Shown here in pieces: positions 25,286-36,261 of a stretch of 64,000 bases of DNA (the stretch's first letter is position 1; every line of letters begins with the position of its first letter). The notes beneath the pieces were generated by a model that saw only the letters and a program-made list of their open reading frames with translations, was not told the origin of the DNA and ran no database searches. The position numbers and the translations under genes were made by a program. This DNA comes from Scleromatobacter humisilvae (lineage in GTDB: Bacteria > Pseudomonadota > Gammaproteobacteria > Burkholderiales > Burkholderiaceae_C): the NCBI RefSeq assembly GCF_023231945.1, contig NZ_JAJLJH010000010.1:124001-188000 (forward strand), written 5' to 3'.

Positions 25286-25977
25286 GACGTGCCCTCGGCG
25301 GTATCGGGCGGCGGGGACTTCGACTTCGCCGACTGGCCCCGCAACGCCGCCTCGCCCGCGGGCCGCGGCTTGAGGCGGTCGCGCTCGCCACGCACGGCAC
25401 GGTCGAACAGTGCGCGCAGCTCCGCCCGCGCCGCTTCTTTCAGGGCGTCGGAGGCGGCACTCGGGAACTGCTTCGGATCGAACGGCGAGCGCTGGCGCAC
25501 CACCCAGAGGCCGGGCTCGAGCTGTCGGGCACAGGCCGCGGCGACGTGGCGGATCTGGCGCTTGACGAGCGTGCGCGTGACGGCCCGCTTGGCATGGCGC
25601 TTGGGGACGACGAGTCCCAGCCAGCGGTCGAGACCGCCGCTGGTCATCGGGGTTTCCCCCAGCGCCTGCGGGCCTGAATCCTGCAAGTCGTCCACACCTG
25701 TCTCCGAGGCGCCAGCGCGTCCTGTGGATAACTCTGTAGACAACTTGGCAGTAACCGGTGCATGGCCGGTGGATTCGATCGCATCGACGGCATTCGAGAC
25801 CTCGGGCGCCAGCGCGGCACGCCCCATCGGACGCTTCAAAGGCAGCGGCCTGCCGACCAGGTGGTGGACGGCAAAATGGGGGCTGCGCAGACGCATGGGC
25901 GTCGCGAGCACGCGCACGTAGTCCGCCGGCCGGACGATGCGGCCGAGCAGCGGGGAATCGAGGTCGCCTGCGGTCAT
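25273..25977 (-). CDS. rnpA: RNase P protein subunit with a large insertion
   Basis: The protein part of RNase P, which cuts 5' leaders from tRNA precursors. The product has 234 residues, against about 120 in E. coli. Conserved parts are the N-terminal strand region (PADYVRVLATPMRLRSPHFAV) and the core from residue 119 (WLGLVVPKRHAKRAVTRTLVKRQIR, shown here in position 119-143 form), where the usual Arg-Asn of the RNR motif is Arg-Thr. Between them, about residues 41-117 form a polar, low-complexity insertion rich in Ala, Ser, Thr and Gly. That insertion is encoded partly by DnaA-box-like sequences. A 50-residue basic tail follows the core. It precedes yidD. Confidence 0.88.
   Translation of the reverse strand: MTAGDLDSPLLGRIVRPADYVRVLATPMRLRSPHFAVHHLVGRPLPLKRPMGRAALAPEVSNAVDAIESTGHAPVTAKLSTELSTGRAGASETGVDDLQDSGPQALGETPMTSGGLDRWLGLVVPKRHAKRAVTRTLVKRQIRHVAAACARQLEPGLWVVRQRSPFDPKQFPSAASDALKEAARAELRALFDRAVRGERDRLKPRPAGEAALRGQSAKSKSPPPDTAEGTSCAA
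25688..25743. other. DnaA-box cluster inside rnpA
   Basis: On the minus strand a consensus box TTATCCACA (25723-25731) and an imperfect one TTGTCTACA (25735-25743) occur in tandem, 12 bases apart. A third imperfect match in the opposite orientation, TCGTCCACA, is at 25688-25696. All lie within the non-conserved insertion of rnpA; the tandem pair encodes the residues LSTELST. Confidence 0.6.
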
Positions 25978-26122
25978 GGCCGCCGGCCCGGTGTGCCGTG
26001 AAGCAGGAAGTCAACGCCATGCGGCAGCGCCCTCGACGAGGAGCGCGACGCAGAGACGACGAAGGCGGCGCGAGCCGCCTTGAGATTCCTTACCGGCGAA
26101 GCGTTCAGTCCGACGTCTGGAA

Positions 26123-26257
26123 TCAGACGGCGAGACGCTTGCGACCCTTGGCGCGACGGGCAGCGATGACGCTGCGGCCGCCACGGGTCTTCATGCGGAC
26201 GAGGAAGCCGTGCGTGCGGGCGCGACGGACTTTGGAAGGCTGGTAGGTACGCTTCAT
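26123..26257 (-). CDS. rpmH: 50S ribosomal protein L34
   Basis: A 44-residue, very basic ribosomal protein with the near-invariant sequence pattern [19 protein letters not shown], then [20 protein letters not shown] and the end LAV. The E. coli protein has 46 residues. It heads the leftward cluster rpmH-rnpA-yidD-yidC and has a near-consensus promoter in the rpmH-dnaA gap. The 145 bases between it and rnpA hold no gene. Confidence 0.98.
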   Translation of the reverse strand: MKRTYQPSKVRRARTHGFLVRMKTRGGRSVIAARRAKGRKRLAV

Positions 26258-26436
26258 GGATGAAAATCTCCGGGGAACCCTCGATTAGAGCAGAGAAACT
26301 GCTTAAGAGTCAACGACTTGCCACGTGCGGCCGTGCGATCCAGGGGGATTGACCGCGTGCGTCTTTCTGTGGATAACCGTTCTTTCGCCGAGTCTTCACG
26401 GGTAGAATCGGCCGGCTTGAGAAGAACTTGTCCACA
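26258..26436. other. rpmH-dnaA intergenic region, candidate part of oriC
   Basis: The 179-base gap holds a consensus DnaA box in minus orientation (TGTGGATAA, 26368-26376) and a one-mismatch box (TTGTCCACA, 26428-26436) that ends directly at the dnaA ATG. A -10 box for dnaA, TAGAAT, is at 26403-26408 with a weak -35 (TTCTTT, 26380-26385), so DnaA binding could repress its own promoter. Divergent rpmH and dnaA genes mark the usual origin site in betaproteobacteria. Only two good boxes are here, so the complete origin probably includes nearby clusters. Confidence 0.6.
26284..26313 (-). promoter_or_regulatory. Promoter of rpmH
   Basis: On the minus strand TTGACT (26308-26313), an 18-base spacer and TCTAAT (26284-26289) give a near-consensus sigma-70 promoter. 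The start point would be about 20 bases before the rpmH ATG. Confidence 0.65.
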
Positions 26437-27891
26437 ATGTCCCTAGACCTTTGGCACCGCAGTTGCGAGCGACTCGCGACCGAGCTGCCCGAACAACAAT
26501 TCAGCACCTGGATCCGGCCCCTGCCGCCGGCCGACTTCACCGATGAAGGTGAGGGCGCGGTCGCGCACGTGCGCGTGCCCAACCGGTTCAAGCTCGACTG
26601 GATCCGCTCGCAATACAGCTCGCGCATCGAGTCCGTGCTGACCGAGCTGGCCGGCAAGCCGGTGCGCCTCGAACTGGCGCTCGCCCCGCGCGAGGCGCCC
26701 GCGCCCGGCCATGCGCCGGTGTCGTCCGGTGGCGGCTTCATCACCAGCCACCCGCCGCAGCGCATCGGCGCGGTGTTCGAACAGGCGCTGGCCGCGCCCG
26801 CCGCCACCAACGGCCATGGCGCCGCCGTCGCCACGCCGGCCCGGCCCATGCATGCCGCGCCGGCGATGAACTCGCACCGGCTCAACCCGGCGCTCACCTT
26901 CGACACGCTCGTGGCCGGCCGCGCCAACCAGATGGCCCGCACCGCCGCGCTGCACGTCGCCGGCGCACCCGGCGCGATGTACAACCCGCTGTTCGTCTAC
27001 GGCGGCGTCGGTCTCGGCAAGACCCACCTGGTGCACGCCGTGGGCAACCAGCTGCTCAAGGACAAGCCCGACGCCCGCGTGCTCTACCTGCATGCCGAGC
27101 AGTTCATCTCCGACGTCGTCAAGAACTACCAGCGCAAAACCTTCGACGAGCTCAAGGCCAAGTACCACTCGCTCGACCTGCTGCTGATCGACGACGTGCA
27201 GTTCTTCGCCGGCAAGGAACGCACGCAGGAAGAGTTCTTCAACGCGTTCGAGGCGCTGCTGTCGCGACGGGCGCACATCATCATGACGAGCGACACCTAT
27301 CCCAAGGGTCTCGCCGACATCGACGAACGCCTCACCAGCCGCTTCGACTCCGGCCTGACGGTGGCCATCGAGCCGCCCGAGCTCGAGATGCGCGTGGCCA
27401 TCCTGATCCGCAAGGCCGAGGGCGAACAGGCGCAGATGCCCGAGGAAGTGGCGTTCTTCATCGCCAAGAACGTGCGCGCCAACGTGCGCGAGCTCGAGGG
27501 CGCGCTGCGCAAGGTGCTGGCGTACTCGCGCTTCTCGCAGAAGGACATAAACATCGCGCTGGCGCGCGAGGCGCTGAAGGATCTGCTGTCGATCCAGAAC
27601 CGCCAGATCTCCGTCGAGAACATCCAGAAGACAGTGGCCGACTTCTACAAGATCAAGGTGGCCGACATGTACTCGAAGAAGCGCCCGGCGAGCATCGCCC
27701 GCCCGCGCCAGATCGCGATGTACCTGGCCAAGGAACTGACGCAGAAGAGCCTGCCCGAGATCGGCGAGCTGTTCGGCGGCCGCGACCACACCACCGTGCT
27801 GCACGCCGTGCGCAAGATCGGCGGCGAGCGGCAGAAGAACACCGAGCTGAACCAGCAGTTGCACGTCCTCGAACAGACCCTCAAAGGATAA
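26437..27891 (+). CDS. dnaA: Chromosomal replication initiator DnaA
   Basis: A 484-residue AAA+ protein that binds DnaA boxes and melts the origin. Domain I is residues 1-80 ([21 protein letters not shown]). Domain II is a variable Ala/Pro/His-rich linker to about 150. Domain III has Walker [10 protein letters not shown] near residue 189 and Walker [10 protein letters not shown] near 250. Domain IV ends with the DNA-binding signature [14 protein letters not shown] near residue 448. The ATG at 26437 gives the standard start [10 protein letters not shown]; a TTG nine bases earlier lies within the DnaA box. Confidence 0.98.
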   Translation: MSLDLWHRSCERLATELPEQQFSTWIRPLPPADFTDEGEGAVAHVRVPNRFKLDWIRSQYSSRIESVLTELAGKPVRLELALAPREAPAPGHAPVSSGGGFITSHPPQRIGAVFEQALAAPAATNGHGAAVATPARPMHAAPAMNSHRLNPALTFDTLVAGRANQMARTAALHVAGAPGAMYNPLFVYGGVGLGKTHLVHAVGNQLLKDKPDARVLYLHAEQFISDVVKNYQRKTFDELKAKYHSLDLLLIDDVQFFAGKERTQEEFFNAFEALLSRRAHIIMTSDTYPKGLADIDERLTSRFDSGLTVAIEPPELEMRVAILIRKAEGEQAQMPEEVAFFIAKNVRANVRELEGALRKVLAYSRFSQKDINIALAREALKDLLSIQNRQISVENIQKTVADFYKIKVADMYSKKRPASIARPRQIAMYLAKELTQKSLPEIGELFGGRDHTTVLHAVRKIGGERQKNTELNQQLHVLEQTLKG

Positions 27892-28236
27892 TGACGACCC
27901 CCGCTCACTGCGTGAGCACCCCCCGAGGGGGCCGCCGCCTGCTCCGGAGCGGCCGAGCGCTGCGCCGCGGGGTTTCTCCGATCAATCTTGTAGCTAGACG
28001 AGCAGCGGGCACCGTGTCAACTCACAACTCTGGGGACCGTTTCGGGACAACCGGGCAGTCATCCACAGGCAAGCAGGGCGGTCGAAAGTTGTTGTCGTCG
28101 AGTCCGAACACAACCAGGGGTTGGACCCCCAGACTTGTGCAGTCGCCAAGCCCTTGATAAATCAGGCGAAAATAGAGTTCTCCACAGTGCACGACGGGCA
28201 CTACCAGCTACCACCAGGTTTAAAAAAGAGGAAGAC
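27892..28236. other. dnaA-dnaN gap: palindromic GC-rich block and DnaA-like boxes
   Basis: The 345-base gap has no gene. Its first part (27898-27973) is a nest of inverted repeats: outer CCCCGC (27899-27904) with GCGGGG (27967-27972), hairpin GCTCAC/GTGAGC (27903-27917), facing C and G runs (27919-27931), GGCCGC/GCGGCC (27930-27954) and the perfect palindrome GCTCCGGAGC (27941-27950), then TTTCTCC. It may end the dnaA transcript; similar blocks recur in Comamonadaceae intergenic regions, as far as I recall. Further on are one-mismatch DnaA boxes TCATCCACA (28059-28067) and TTCTCCACA (28178-28186) beside an AT-richer stretch. Confidence 0.55.
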
Positions 28237-29343
28237 ATGATTGTTCTCAAAGCGCCTCAGGAAAAACTGCTTGGCGCGTTGCAGGCGGTGTCGGGGATCG
28301 TGGAACGCCGGCATACCCTGCCCATCCTGGCCAACGTGCTGATGCGCAAGAACGGCGACTCGATCGAGTTCACCACCAGCGACCTCGAGATCCAGGTGCG
28401 TACCTCGGCCTCGCTCGGTGGCGACGAAGGCACGCTGTCGACGACCGTCGGCTCGCGCAAGATGATCGACATCCTCAAGTCGCTTCCGGGCGACCAGATC
28501 GTCTCGCTGACCTCCAGCGGCACCAAGCTGACGCTGCAGGCCGGCAAGAGCCGCTTCACGATGCAGACGCTGCCGGCGGACGACTTCCCGCTGGTCAACG
28601 AGGCGGTCGACTTCGGCCCCAGCTTCGGCGTGCCGCAGAAGGTGCTCAAGAGCCTGATCGACCAGGTGCATTTCGCGATGGCCGTGCACGACATCCGCTA
28701 CTACCTGAACGGCATCCTGTTCGTCGCCGAAGGCAAGACGCTGACGCTCGTGGCCACCGACGGCCACCGCCTGGGCCTCGCCCAGGCCACGCTCGAGACC
28801 GAGATCCCGAAGCAGGAGGTGATCCTGCCGCGCAAGACCGTGCTGGAGCTGGCGCGCCTGCTGGGCAACGTCGACGAGCCCATCGAGATGCGTTTCGCCG
28901 GCAACCAGGCCAAGTTCACGTTCTCGGGCCTCGAGTTCGTCACCAAGCTCGTGGAAGGCAAGTTCCCCGACTACAACCGCGTGATCCCGAAGAACCACAA
29001 GAACTCGGTGATCCTCGGCCGCCAGCCGCTGCTGTCGAGCCTGCAGCGCGCGGCCATCCTGACCAGCGAGAAGTTCAAGGGCGTGCGCGTCAACCTCGAG
29101 CCGGGCGCGCTGCGCATCGCGTCGAGCAACGCCGAGCAGGAAGAGGCCAAGGAAGAACTCGAGATCGACTACGGTGGCGACACCATCGAGATCGGCTTCA
29201 ACGTGACCTACCTGATGGACGCGCTCAACAACATCGACCACGACATGGTCAAGCTCGAGCTGCAGGACGGCAATTCGAGCGCGCTGATCACCGTGCCGGA
29301 GCAACCCGGCTTCAAGTACGTCGTGATGCCGATGCGCATCTGA
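28237..29343 (+). CDS. dnaN: DNA polymerase III beta subunit (sliding clamp)
   Basis: A 368-residue protein forming the ring-shaped clamp that keeps DNA polymerase III on DNA. It shows three similar clamp domains of about 120 residues, with family motifs RRHTLPILANVLM near residue 24, DGHRLGLAQ near residue 175 and the conserved end YVVMPMRI. The ATG at 28237 follows AAGAGGAAGAC. It lies between dnaA and gyrB in the standard origin order. Confidence 0.98.
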   Translation: MIVLKAPQEKLLGALQAVSGIVERRHTLPILANVLMRKNGDSIEFTTSDLEIQVRTSASLGGDEGTLSTTVGSRKMIDILKSLPGDQIVSLTSSGTKLTLQAGKSRFTMQTLPADDFPLVNEAVDFGPSFGVPQKVLKSLIDQVHFAMAVHDIRYYLNGILFVAEGKTLTLVATDGHRLGLAQATLETEIPKQEVILPRKTVLELARLLGNVDEPIEMRFAGNQAKFTFSGLEFVTKLVEGKFPDYNRVIPKNHKNSVILGRQPLLSSLQRAAILTSEKFKGVRVNLEPGALRIASSNAEQEEAKEELEIDYGGDTIEIGFNVTYLMDALNNIDHDMVKLELQDGNSSALITVPEQPGFKYVVMPMRI

Positions 29344-29461
29344 GGCCGCGCTCGGCGGCCGGCCAGCCCTCGTGGCGTTTCGCGAGGGCCGGCCAGGATT
29401 TTTCCGTTCGGATCAAGAAATGGCCTGTCGACCCCGCGTCGCGCAGGCATCCAGGAAGTGA

Positions 29462-32074
<2,613 letters not shown>

Positions 32075-32099
32075 AGTTCTCCTTCGACGCGTGTCCGTG

Positions 32100-34490
32100 T
32101 CACCTGGCCGGCTCGCCGGGCAATGCGTAAGCCACGACGTAGTCTCCTAGCCGCGTGCCGAATGAGCCGTGGCCGCCTGCGGCGATGACCACGAACTGGC
32201 GGCCGCCGGCCTCGTAGGTCATCGGGGTCGCCTGGCCGCCGGCAGGCAGGCGGGCCGTCCAGAGCTGTTCGCCCGTGTCGCTGCTGAAGCCGCGGATGTA
32301 GTTGTCTGCCGTGGCGCCGATGAAGAACACGTGGCCCGCCGTCGAGACGGGGCCGCCCAGCATCGGCATGCCCATCTTGAACGGCAGCGGCAGCGGCGAG
32401 CTGTCGCGCACCGTTCCGATGCGCTTCTTCCACACGACCTTGTTCGTCCTGAGATCGAGCGCCGACACGAAGCCCCATGCCGGTTGCTTGCAGGGCAGGC
32501 CGATCGGCGACAGGAAGGGGTTGAGCGTCACGCCGTATGGCAGTCCGTACTGGGGCTGGATGCCGCTCTCGGTGCCGCTGCCCGTCTCGCCGGCGCGAGG
32601 CTCGATCGGATTGCGCGGTCCACGCGGCATGAGCCGGGAGACGAAGGGAAGCGCGATCGGATTGGCGATGGCCAGCTGCCGGCCGGCGTCGACCGAGATG
32701 CCGCCCCATTCGAACATGCCCAGGTTGCCCGGAAAGACCAGCGTTCCCTGCTCCGATGGCGGCGTGAAGGGCCCTTCGTAGCGCAGGCGATGGAACATCA
32801 CCCGGCAGACCAGCTGGTCGAACATCGTCGCGCCCCACATGTCGGCGTCGGTCAGGGGCTGTGCCGGGCGGTAGGTCAGGCCGGAGTAGGGCTGCGACGG
32901 CGACGTCCAGTCGCCCTTGGCGGCGCCTTGCGGGACGGGCTTCTCCGGTGCTGGCACGATGGGCACGCCGGTGCGTCGGTCGAGCACGAAGATGTCGCCG
33001 GTCTTGGTCGGCGCGTAGATCGCCGGAACGGGCTGGCCCTGCGCGTCGGCGATGGTGACCAGGGTCGGCTGGGCCGGCACGTCCATGTCCCAGAGATCGT
33101 GGTGCACGGTCTGGTAGAACCATGCCAACTTGCCCGTGGACGCGTTGAGTGCCAGGACGCCGCTCGCGAAGCGCTCCTGCTCCTTCGTCCGATGGCCGCC
33201 CCAGATGTCGGGCGTCGTGACGCCCATGGGAAGGTAGACCAGATCCAGCGCGGCGTCGTAGGCCGAGGGCGCCCACGAGTTGGGCGAATTCAGCGTGAAG
33301 GCGTGCTGGTCGTCGGGGATCGCATTCGGATCCGGCGCGCCCGGATCGAAGACCCACATCAGCTTGCCCGTGTCGACGTCGAAGCCGCGGATGGCCCCGG
33401 ACGGCTCGCGCGTCGAGAAGTTGTCCTCGACGGCCCCGGCCACCACGATCATCCGGTTGGTGACGATCGGCGGGGACGTCGGCTCGTACATGCCGGCCGT
33501 GGTCACCGGCTGCAGGTGCTGCAGGTCGAGCTGCCCGTGGTCCGCGAAGCCGTCGCACCGCTTGCCCGTCGCCGCGTCGAGCTCGAACAGGCGCCCGTCG
33601 TTCACCGGCAGGATGATGCGACGCAGGCAGGGCACCGCATTGCCGGCAGACGCTGCCGCCTGCTTGTCGGCATCGGGCGCCTCGTAATACGAGACACCGC
33701 GGCAGGTGACGTGCTGGAAGCTCGGGTCCGGCTTGAGCCCGGGGTCGAACTTCCAGCGCAACTTGCCCGTGGCCGCGTCGAGCGCGAAGGCGATCTGGTG
33801 GGGCGTGCACAAGTAGAGCGTGTCACCGACCTTGATGGGCGTGACCTCGTCGGTGATCTCGACAGGATCGTTCGCCGTCTTCGAGTCGCCGGTCTGGAAC
33901 GTCCACGCGACCTGCAGTCGGCTGATGTTGCCGGTGTCGATCTGGTGCAGCGGAGAGAACCGCGTTCCAGCCTGCGTGCGTCCGTAGGCCCGCCAATCGC
34001 CATCGGGCATGCCGGTCTCGGCGGGGCCAGGGGCAGTCGCCATCGAGAACGTCCCGGCGAGCTCCTGCGGATCGTGGACCGCCGCGTAGGCCAGCACGCC
34101 GCCCGACACCACGAGCGCGCCGATCAGGCTCAGATTTCCGGCCGCGCTCGCGATGGCCAGTCGGCGCGACACCGGCGGGACGAGCAACCAGATCCCCAGC
34201 AGCACCACGAAGTCCAGTCTCGGCGCGAGGGCCCAGAAGTCGAAGCCGCATTCGGCCACGGCCCAGACGGCGGTTCCGAGCATGAACAGCGCATGGAGCG
34301 GGCTGGCGACCGGCTTGCGCCTGAAGATCAGGATCGTGACCAACGCGAGGACGACGCCCGCGACCGCGTAGTAGAGCGAGCCCGACAGCGCAGCGAGCCA
34401 TCCGCCTCCGATCAACAGGAACGCGGAAGCGACCAGCAGCACGAAGAGGGTGACTTGTCGTGCCAACGTTGACCTGCCGGGTTGATCCAT
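32100..34490 (-). CDS. gcd: Membrane-bound PQQ glucose dehydrogenase
   Basis: A 796-residue enzyme, the same length as E. coli Gcd. It oxidises glucose to gluconolactone in the periplasm and passes electrons to ubiquinone. Five membrane helices fill about residues 12-150. The eight-bladed propeller starts at DWRAYGRTQAGTRFSPL and contains Trp-docking repeats such as ATGKLRWKFDPGL and TGEQLWTARLPAG. The end VVIAAGGHGSFGTRLGDYVV is typical. AGGAGG lies five bases before the ATG at 34490. It is convergent with gyrB with only 25 bases between. No PQQ synthesis genes are in the window. Related quinate/shikimate dehydrogenases share the layout, so substrate is a family-level call. Confidence 0.85.
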   Translation of the reverse strand: MDQPGRSTLARQVTLFVLLVASAFLLIGGGWLAALSGSLYYAVAGVVLALVTILIFRRKPVASPLHALFMLGTAVWAVAECGFDFWALAPRLDFVVLLGIWLLVPPVSRRLAIASAAGNLSLIGALVVSGGVLAYAAVHDPQELAGTFSMATAPGPAETGMPDGDWRAYGRTQAGTRFSPLHQIDTGNISRLQVAWTFQTGDSKTANDPVEITDEVTPIKVGDTLYLCTPHQIAFALDAATGKLRWKFDPGLKPDPSFQHVTCRGVSYYEAPDADKQAAASAGNAVPCLRRIILPVNDGRLFELDAATGKRCDGFADHGQLDLQHLQPVTTAGMYEPTSPPIVTNRMIVVAGAVEDNFSTREPSGAIRGFDVDTGKLMWVFDPGAPDPNAIPDDQHAFTLNSPNSWAPSAYDAALDLVYLPMGVTTPDIWGGHRTKEQERFASGVLALNASTGKLAWFYQTVHHDLWDMDVPAQPTLVTIADAQGQPVPAIYAPTKTGDIFVLDRRTGVPIVPAPEKPVPQGAAKGDWTSPSQPYSGLTYRPAQPLTDADMWGATMFDQLVCRVMFHRLRYEGPFTPPSEQGTLVFPGNLGMFEWGGISVDAGRQLAIANPIALPFVSRLMPRGPRNPIEPRAGETGSGTESGIQPQYGLPYGVTLNPFLSPIGLPCKQPAWGFVSALDLRTNKVVWKKRIGTVRDSSPLPLPFKMGMPMLGGPVSTAGHVFFIGATADNYIRGFSSDTGEQLWTARLPAGGQATPMTYEAGGRQFVVIAAGGHGSFGTRLGDYVVAYALPGEPAR

Positions 34491-34597
34491 TCGAACCTCC
34501 TGGGCGCCTGCCATCTTCCGTCGCTGCGAGCCGACGGGCGATTCATTGTCACGGTCGACGCCTCGACAGGGAATCCCCCCGCCGGGGCATCGAGCCT

Positions 34598-34805
34598 TCA
34601 GGGCGCGCGCCGCAGGACATGCTGCAGCAGAAGCCGAGCCTGCGGCGACATCCCTTGGAGGTCCCGCAAGCACAGCATCAGCACGCGTGGGGCGGCGGTC
34701 TGCGGAACGATGCCGATGCCCACCCCTGGCCGATCATCCGGCAGACGGCCTCGAAGCTGCGCAGCCGGATTCGGTAGAGATGATCGTCCGGGAAGCGCTG
34801 AAGGC
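34598..34805 (-). pseudogene. Remnant of a LysR-family regulator
   Basis: The 322-base gap 34491-34812 has no intact gene. On the minus strand it encodes a decayed C-terminal piece of a LysR substrate-binding domain: one frame reads DDHLYRIRLRSFEAVCRM then IGQG, and the next frame continues VGIGIVPQTAA and later MSPQARLLLQHVLRR to a stop at 34598. A one-base loss in a run of G near 34723-34726 explains the break. The segment between the two motifs is shorter than in intact LysR proteins, and the N-terminal helix-turn-helix is absent, since the amidotransferase gene ends at 34813. Confidence 0.65.
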
Positions 34806-34812
34806 GTGACGC

Positions 34813-35553
34813 TCAGGTGCCCGCGCCCTCGATGAACGTGCGCATGAAGCGCGCGACGCCCAGGCCGTCGTGCGGCAGCGCCATGTCTGCGCGCACGCTG
34901 GCGCGCCGATCGGCGCTCACCGACTCGGGACGCTTCGACAGGATCCACGCGCTGTAGTCCTCGACGAACTCGGGATGCGGCTGGATGCAGAACACGTGGT
35001 CATCCACGCTGTAGGCCGCGATCGGGCAGAACGCGCTGCGCGCCAGCAGCGTCGCGCCCTCGGGCAGCGAGCGCACCTGGTCCTGGTGCGACGCGAGCAG
35101 GTTCAGCGACGCGTCGACGGCTGCCGGCTTGAGCGGCGTCGCGCCGAGCCACTCATAGTTCATGCGCCCCATGCCCCAGCCCTGCGTCGCGCGGCCGACG
35201 TCGGCGCCCAGGCAATGGGCGATGAGCTGGTGGCCGAAGCAGATGCCCAGCAGCTTCTTGCGCTGGCGCAGCAACTCGGTGGTGCGCTCGCGCAGCGTCC
35301 GCACCCAGGGCTCGTCGGAGAACGAATCGGCCTTGCTGCCGGTGAGCAGCACGGCGTCGTAGGCGTCGAACGAGTCGGGGTATTCGCCGCGCGTCGTGTT
35401 GAAGCGCTCGAACCGCCAGGGCACGCCGGCGGCGGCGAACATCTTTTCGGTCATCGCGCCGTAGCTGACGTAGGTATCGGCGACGGCGGGGTCGAGGTTG
35501 TCGTTGTCGAGGATGCAGACGTTCAGGGTCGAATCGGGAATCGGTGAGCGCAT
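34813..35553 (-). CDS. Class I glutamine amidotransferase-like protein
   Basis: A 246-residue protein with a class I glutamine amidotransferase (GuaA/YfeJ-like) fold. The nucleophile is in LLGICFGHQLIAH near residue 108, and the catalytic His-Glu pair is in CIQPHPEF near residue 200. Stand-alone members often act on gamma-glutamyl compounds or are annotated as GMP synthase-like. No synthetase partner is next to it. The ATG at 35553 (MRSPIPDSTLNVCILDND) is chosen; the frame is open much further upstream only because of base composition. It diverges from the small membrane gene at 35669. Confidence 0.83.
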   Translation of the reverse strand: MRSPIPDSTLNVCILDNDNLDPAVADTYVSYGAMTEKMFAAAGVPWRFERFNTTRGEYPDSFDAYDAVLLTGSKADSFSDEPWVRTLRERTTELLRQRKKLLGICFGHQLIAHCLGADVGRATQGWGMGRMNYEWLGATPLKPAAVDASLNLLASHQDQVRSLPEGATLLARSAFCPIAAYSVDDHVFCIQPHPEFVEDYSAWILSKRPESVSADRRASVRADMALPHDGLGVARFMRTFIEGAGT

Positions 35554-35668
35554 GGCGCGATGGTAATTCGGCTTCCATGGCCCTGGCGTCGCCGCCGACA
35601 ACGCGGGATAGGCCGCCGCGTCGCCTCTGCGCATGATGCCGGCACGAGGGATCAACCGGGGGCCTCTC

Positions 35669-36109
35669 ATGCCCAAGCAGCCGCTCAAGGCGTTCGTCCT
35701 GCTCTTTCTCTGCGGGTCGCTGGTCGAGGACTGCGTCATCGCCGTGTTGTCCTGGGTCGCGCCCGAGCTCTGGTTCCATCTGTTCCATCGCGCGGATCCG
35801 GTCGATCTCGACGTGGCGCTGCTGCGGCGGGCCGCAGGCCAGTGGGCCGCGTTCGCGGTCGTGCAGGCCATCGCGCTGTGGCGCTGGAAACGGCAGCCGC
35901 TCTGGTTGATCGCGGTGGCCGGCGCGCGCGTCTCCGACCTGCTCACCGACATTTCCTACATCCTGGCCGTGCCGTCGTTGACCGGCCTGGGCTGGGCGGC
36001 GCTGCTTCCGCCGCCGATGCTCAACGCGGCCTTCATCGCGGTGATGGCGCTGGCGTATCGGCAGATGACGACGACGCCGCGCCGAGTCGCCGGCACGGCA
36101 GCGTTGTAG
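35669..36109 (+). CDS. Four-helix membrane protein, function unknown
   Basis: A 146-residue protein with four predicted membrane helices (about residues 5-27, 53-68, 73-97 and 108-127). The loops are short and positively charged. No family was recognised. The ATG at 35669 (MPKQPLKAFVLLFL) has GGGGG six to ten bases upstream and is preferred to one 36 bases earlier. It stands alone between the divergent amidotransferase gene and a separate large gene. Confidence 0.65.
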   Translation: MPKQPLKAFVLLFLCGSLVEDCVIAVLSWVAPELWFHLFHRADPVDLDVALLRRAAGQWAAFAVVQAIALWRWKRQPLWLIAVAGARVSDLLTDISYILAVPSLTGLGWAALLPPPMLNAAFIAVMALAYRQMTTTPRRVAGTAAL

Positions 36110-36261
36110 AAACGCTTCCGACCACTACCGATTTACCCGAAGAGCGCACCACCTGTTGCACTCGTGTAACCGCGCGCTCCATTCGTCACAACGGGCGAAC
36201 TGAAGGGTTCTCGGCGACTCCTGTTTGGACTGATGGCCCCGCCTGCCGGCATACTGCGAGG

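Noticed and set aside
27892-28236. A small gene in the dnaA-dnaN gap.
   Set aside because: An open frame of 88 codons exists on the plus strand, but it reads through the palindromic block and has no ribosome site.
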